In this document: piece by piece, positions 61,701 to 64,000 of the stretch
Position numbering within the stretch: the stretch's first letter is position 1
Layout: each line of letters begins with the position of its first letter
Assembly (NCBI GenBank): GCA_013397845.1
Contig: VZTG01001880.1
Location: 584,359-648,358, forward strand
Direction: 5' to 3'
DNA from: Melanocharis versteri
Taxonomy: Eukaryota > Chordata > Aves > Passeriformes > Melanocharitidae
Length of the DNA: 64,000 nucleotides
Made by a program: the position numbers and the translations under genes
Notes under the pieces: generated by a model
Databases searched by the model: none
The model's input: the letters and a program-made list of their open reading frames with translations, nothing else
What the model was told of the DNA's origin: nothing

Positions 61701-63755
61701 TGTTTATCCAAGCATGTATTCTGCTGCAGTTCTAAATTTTTTGAACCTTGTGAACTTTTGCCAAAGAAAAAAAAGTCATTTCTGTTCCATGTCTGTGGTT
61801 TGCATCCAATGACTTGCATGAATGTTAGTTCTGAATCTCTTCTATAGTAATGTGTATCCTTTTTTAATGTGAAATACTGCCACTTTGTAGTGTATATTTT
61901 GTGGCCTTTTATATGTTTGATGTGATGCTTTAGTATGTCACTAGAGGGAAAGGACTTGGTCACCTAGTTAAAAGTGTTTCGTAGTACGTAGCTATATAAA
62001 TTTCAAGTGTTTCTTCCTATTTTCATAGCCTGCTTCATCAGGAGATGACAGAGCCATGTGCTTTACCTGTAGTGTGTGCTTGGTGTGCTGGGAGCCTACA
62101 GATGAACCTTGGTAAGTTTAATGATGTTTGAAGTAGGCTTAATTTTGTGCTGAAGAGGTTAGAAATCTTCAAAGGACAAAAATCATCATAGCTCAATGGT
62201 ATTTCTGGTGAGTTTAGGACAAGTCATTAACAAGAATGGGTTTCCGAAAAGATTCCATGGAACAAATCACAAAAAGATTTAGTGTACTGTATCAAATTTC
62301 TGTATAAGACTAACACAAAAGAATTGTAGTTGGTTTTATTTCTTAATTCTGATTTGCTATTACATTTCAAATTGCTCCTTGAGAGTTGTCAGCTGATACT
62401 TCTGAGTAGGGGTCTAAACTGAGTCTTCTATTTGATTGTGACTAGAACACATCTCATTTCAAGTTCAAAAACTGCCATGGCTATGGAGTCCATATTTGCC
62501 TTTTATGTGAAATTGCAGCATCCCTTACTAGTTTCCCGAATCATCTAAAATTGTGCATAGTGACAGAAATGTGGGACCTTACACTGATTAAAGAGTTCTT
62601 AATGTAATTTTTTTCTTGATTAGTTGGTAATTTATAATCTTTTCTTGAACATATCATATTCCTGATTTGCTGGAAACTTTTCCTAGTAATATTATCTTCA
62701 TAGTTTTTGTCTACTCCTTTCACTTATGATTTTCAAGACGTTTGTAGCTGTGTAATAGCTCTTGTCATGTCTCTGCCTTAGTTGTATATCAAGATTAGAT
62801 TTTTTTCATGCTTCTTGGTCAGTGTGACATCCAGGACTGTTTTCAGTTTTGATTTTTTAAATTGTGAATATAGAAGTAAAAACAGGACATTGCTTCTGAA
62901 GTTACTCATAACATTGGAGTTTTAATGTACATTAATTTAATCTGTGCTTTTCTTCATGGGGACGTGATTGGCTGCTGCCTATAGAACAATTATTTTTTTA
63001 ATGGACTAATTGTATTAAGAGTACTGTGTAGATTGATGCATTTGAATAGGAATGTACATTGAGTGATCAAAGTCTTTAATACAGTCTGCTACTGAGAAAT
63101 CAGCAGGGAAAGCTGTGTTAGTTACTTCAGAACTCTCTTGTATGGTTGACTGCAGTACAGTTCAAGCAGTTCCCTTTCAGCTTCACTTCTAGGGCTTAGC
63201 TTGTATATGCTGTGTGTATTTTTCACAGTAAAAAATCGGTGTTTTCTGTGTTTGTTTTTAATCTGGAAAGGTCTGAACATGAGAGACATTCCCCAAACTG
63301 CCCATTTGTCAAGGGTGAGCACACTCAGAATGTACCTCTTTCAGTCACGCTGGCAACAAGTCCAGCACAATTTCCCTGCACAGATGGCACTGACAGAATA
63401 ACCTGCTTTGGATCTGGAAGTTGCCCTCATTTTCTAGCTGCTGCAACAAAACGAGGAAAGATCTGCATATGGGATGTTTCCAAACTTATGAAGGTATGCA
63501 ATATAAACAATCATTTTTCGTCAGCTATTTACTGATTAGGCATATCTTGATTCAAAATCAAATACCTCTTCTGTTTTTTGTTGTTATTTCTCAGGTCCAC
63601 TTAAAATTTGAAATCAACGCATATGATCCCGCTATTGTGCAGCAACTTATGTTGTCAGGAGAACAGAGCTCAGGGGTTGACTCAAGGAGACCAACGCTAG
63701 CATGGTTAGAAGATTCATCTAGCTGCTCAGATATACCAAAATTAGAAGGAGACAG
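40469..63755 (+). CDS. BIRC6: BIRC6 (Apollon/BRUCE) 5' part, coding exons 1-8, gene continues beyond the window
   Basis: Exons: (40469) 40510-40639, 55994-56175, 58525-58662, 59076-59269, 60668-60779, 62029-62111, 63271-63493 and 63595-63755, all with GT/AG borders and matching phases. From 40510 they code about 408 residues of a protein that is about 4,850 aa in mammals. The window holds the N-terminal beta-propeller-like part (WD signature ICIWDVS in exon 7) and the BIR zinc domain, split over exons 5-7. Zinc ligands are Cys (62059), Cys (62068), His (63278) and Cys (63299), in the C-x2-C-x16-H-x6-C pattern. BIRC6 is a membrane-associated hybrid E2/E3 ubiquitin ligase that restrains caspases and SMAC and modifies LC3; the UBC domain lies far beyond this window. 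The likely start ATG (40469) is out of frame with the exon because of an N at 40508. YIPF4 lies upstream on the same strand. Confidence 0.95.
40788..40962 (+). mobile_element. CR1 LINE 3' end, sense orientation
   Basis: It reads as the terminal part of an avian CR1 3' end: gcccagggagggggtggagt, then ccctggagatgtttaaggag, ...ggacgtggcactcagtgct..., ggtcttttccagcc and a degenerate tail at gttctgtgttctta. It begins about 148 bp after the BIRC6 exon 1 donor. Confidence 0.85.
44978..44995. repeat. (AAT)n microsatellite
   Basis: Six trinucleotide units in BIRC6 intron 1. Confidence 0.9.
49140..49870 (-). mobile_element. old CR1 LINE internal fragment, antisense
   Basis: Several blocks in order match the reverse complement of the distal avian CR1: gactaaacgagcccagttat (near 49153), ttgttcagcctgtccatcag (near 49385), gtaagaccttgcatttgtct (near 49491), aagccattcctctgtctttt (near 49538), and ccatccaagccattgatgaa (near 49660). 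It is strongly diverged and lacks the 3' tail. Limits are approximate. Confidence 0.7.
55994..56175 (+). CDS. BIRC6: BIRC6 coding exon 2
   Basis: The acceptor is ctttatag and the donor gtaaga at 56176. It is 182 nt in phase with exon 1 (G + CT = Ala). It codes AKPGGRVKCQYISAVDKVIF, then VDDYAVGCRKDLNGILLLD and the rest through LELPVTE, almost identical to mammals. Confidence 0.97.
56176..58524 (+). other. BIRC6 intron 2
   Basis: A 2.3-kb intron with a (TTTG)n/(TTG)n-rich patch near 56505-56535. No gene or firm repeat is seen. Confidence 0.8.
58525..58662 (+). CDS. BIRC6: BIRC6 coding exon 3
   Basis: A 138-nt phase-0 exon (46 codons). The acceptor is cattttag and the donor gtaaga. It begins AQQLLSACIEKVDVSSTEGY and ends NHKVAK. 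Confidence 0.97.
58663..59075 (+). other. BIRC6 intron 3
   Basis: A 413-bp AT-rich intron; nothing else is seen. Confidence 0.85.
59076..59269 (+). CDS. BIRC6: BIRC6 coding exon 4
   Basis: 194 nt. The acceptor is ttatttag and the donor gtatat at 59270. It begins WATVTFHLPHHVLKS and ends RPELGVGPGRSVD plus two bases of Arg. Confidence 0.97.
59270..60667 (+). other. BIRC6 intron 4
   Basis: A 1.4-kb AT-rich intron; nothing recognised. Confidence 0.85.
60668..60779 (+). CDS. BIRC6: BIRC6 coding exon 5 (BIR domain start)
   Basis: 112 nt. The acceptor is cctttctag and the donor gtaaaa. It codes SLMYSEANRRETFTSWPHVG and on through AQAGFYHQ. The R-x-TF-x-SWP start and AQAGFY block are BIR domain hallmarks. 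Confidence 0.97.
60780..62028 (+). other. BIRC6 intron 5
   Basis: A 1.25-kb intron with several T runs at 60865-60990. No gene is recognised. Confidence 0.85.
62029..62111 (+). CDS. BIRC6: BIRC6 coding exon 6 (BIR zinc cysteines)
   Basis: 83 nt. The acceptor is ttttcatag and the donor gtaagt. It codes PASSGDDRAMCFTCSVC and on through CWEPTDEPW. The first two zinc-binding cysteines (CFTC) lie at 62059 and 62068. Confidence 0.97.
62112..63270 (+). other. BIRC6 intron 6
   Basis: A 1.16-kb AT-rich intron separating the BIR domain's zinc Cys pair from its His/Cys pair. Nothing else is recognised. Confidence 0.85.
63271..63493 (+). CDS. BIRC6: BIRC6 coding exon 7 (BIR end and WD motif)
   Basis: 223 nt. 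The acceptor is tctggaaag and the donor gtatgc. It begins SEHERHSPNCPFVKG, supplying the zinc His and last Cys, and later reads KRGKICIWDVSKLMK, a WD-repeat-like strand. Confidence 0.96.
63595..63755 (+). CDS. BIRC6: BIRC6 coding exon 8
   Basis: 161 nt. The acceptor is tttctcag and the donor gtatgc at 63756. It codes VHLKFEINAYDPAIVQQLML through DSSSCSDIPKLEGD plus two bases. The next exon is outside the window. Confidence 0.96.
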
Positions 63756-64000
63756 GTATGCCAGTCTACAAAATTGAGATGCTTCTTCGTGAGTGGTAAA
63801 TGCCATTTAGCAAAGTCATGCTTTGTGAAACATAAGATTGGTAATTTTCTTTTCATGGAAATCATTTTTTTTAATCACTCTGTATTTGTACACAATTCAA
63901 CACTTAAAAAAGACTAATATAAATTTCTGTTTTTTAAGCCAGTTTCCTGCTGTTGCAGTTTTTATACTCCACTAGCAGAGAGATTGCAAATCTCATTGCT

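Overview
The window is vertebrate nuclear DNA, most likely from a bird draft assembly. The evidence is spliced genes with GT/AG introns, several 5'-truncated CR1 LINE copies of avian type, an avian-type retroviral LTR, GC-rich CpG-island promoters in an AT-rich background, and one scaffold gap (149 Ns at 24664-24812). The exons of two genes read as near copies of mammalian YIPF4 and BIRC6, and the order matches the mammalian chromosome segment NLRC4(-) - YIPF4(+) - BIRC6(+).

Layout. 1-24663: AT-rich DNA with no intact gene. It holds two minus-strand relics resembling NLRC4 leucine-rich-repeat exons (18641-18812, open; about 8826-9040, broken by a stop and two frame changes), old CR1 fragments, a younger CR1 3' end (about 21990-22848), a purine tract, and an LTR that runs into the gap. 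24836-36779: complete six-exon YIPF4 coding region (246 aa, Golgi five-pass membrane protein). 36780-about 40430: YIPF4 3' UTR and intergenic DNA with several AATAAA signals. About 40469-64000: the first eight coding exons of BIRC6 (about 408 codons of a giant E2/E3 ubiquitin ligase), including the whole BIR zinc domain. The gene runs off the right edge.

How the genes relate. YIPF4 (Golgi membrane traffic) and BIRC6 (apoptosis and autophagy ubiquitin ligase) are conserved neighbours on the same strand but not an operon; each has its own CpG island. NLRC4 is an inflammasome protein in mammals. Here its large NACHT exon is not visible where synteny would put it, so the left part looks like the remains of a lost immune receptor gene.

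Limits. All family and ortholog comparisons are from memory. Repeat boundaries are approximate. No alignment or repeat search was run. I found no wholly new system; the NLRC4 relic, the inverted 124-bp copy inside the LTR, and the BIRC6 exon 1 frame break are the points most worth a second look.
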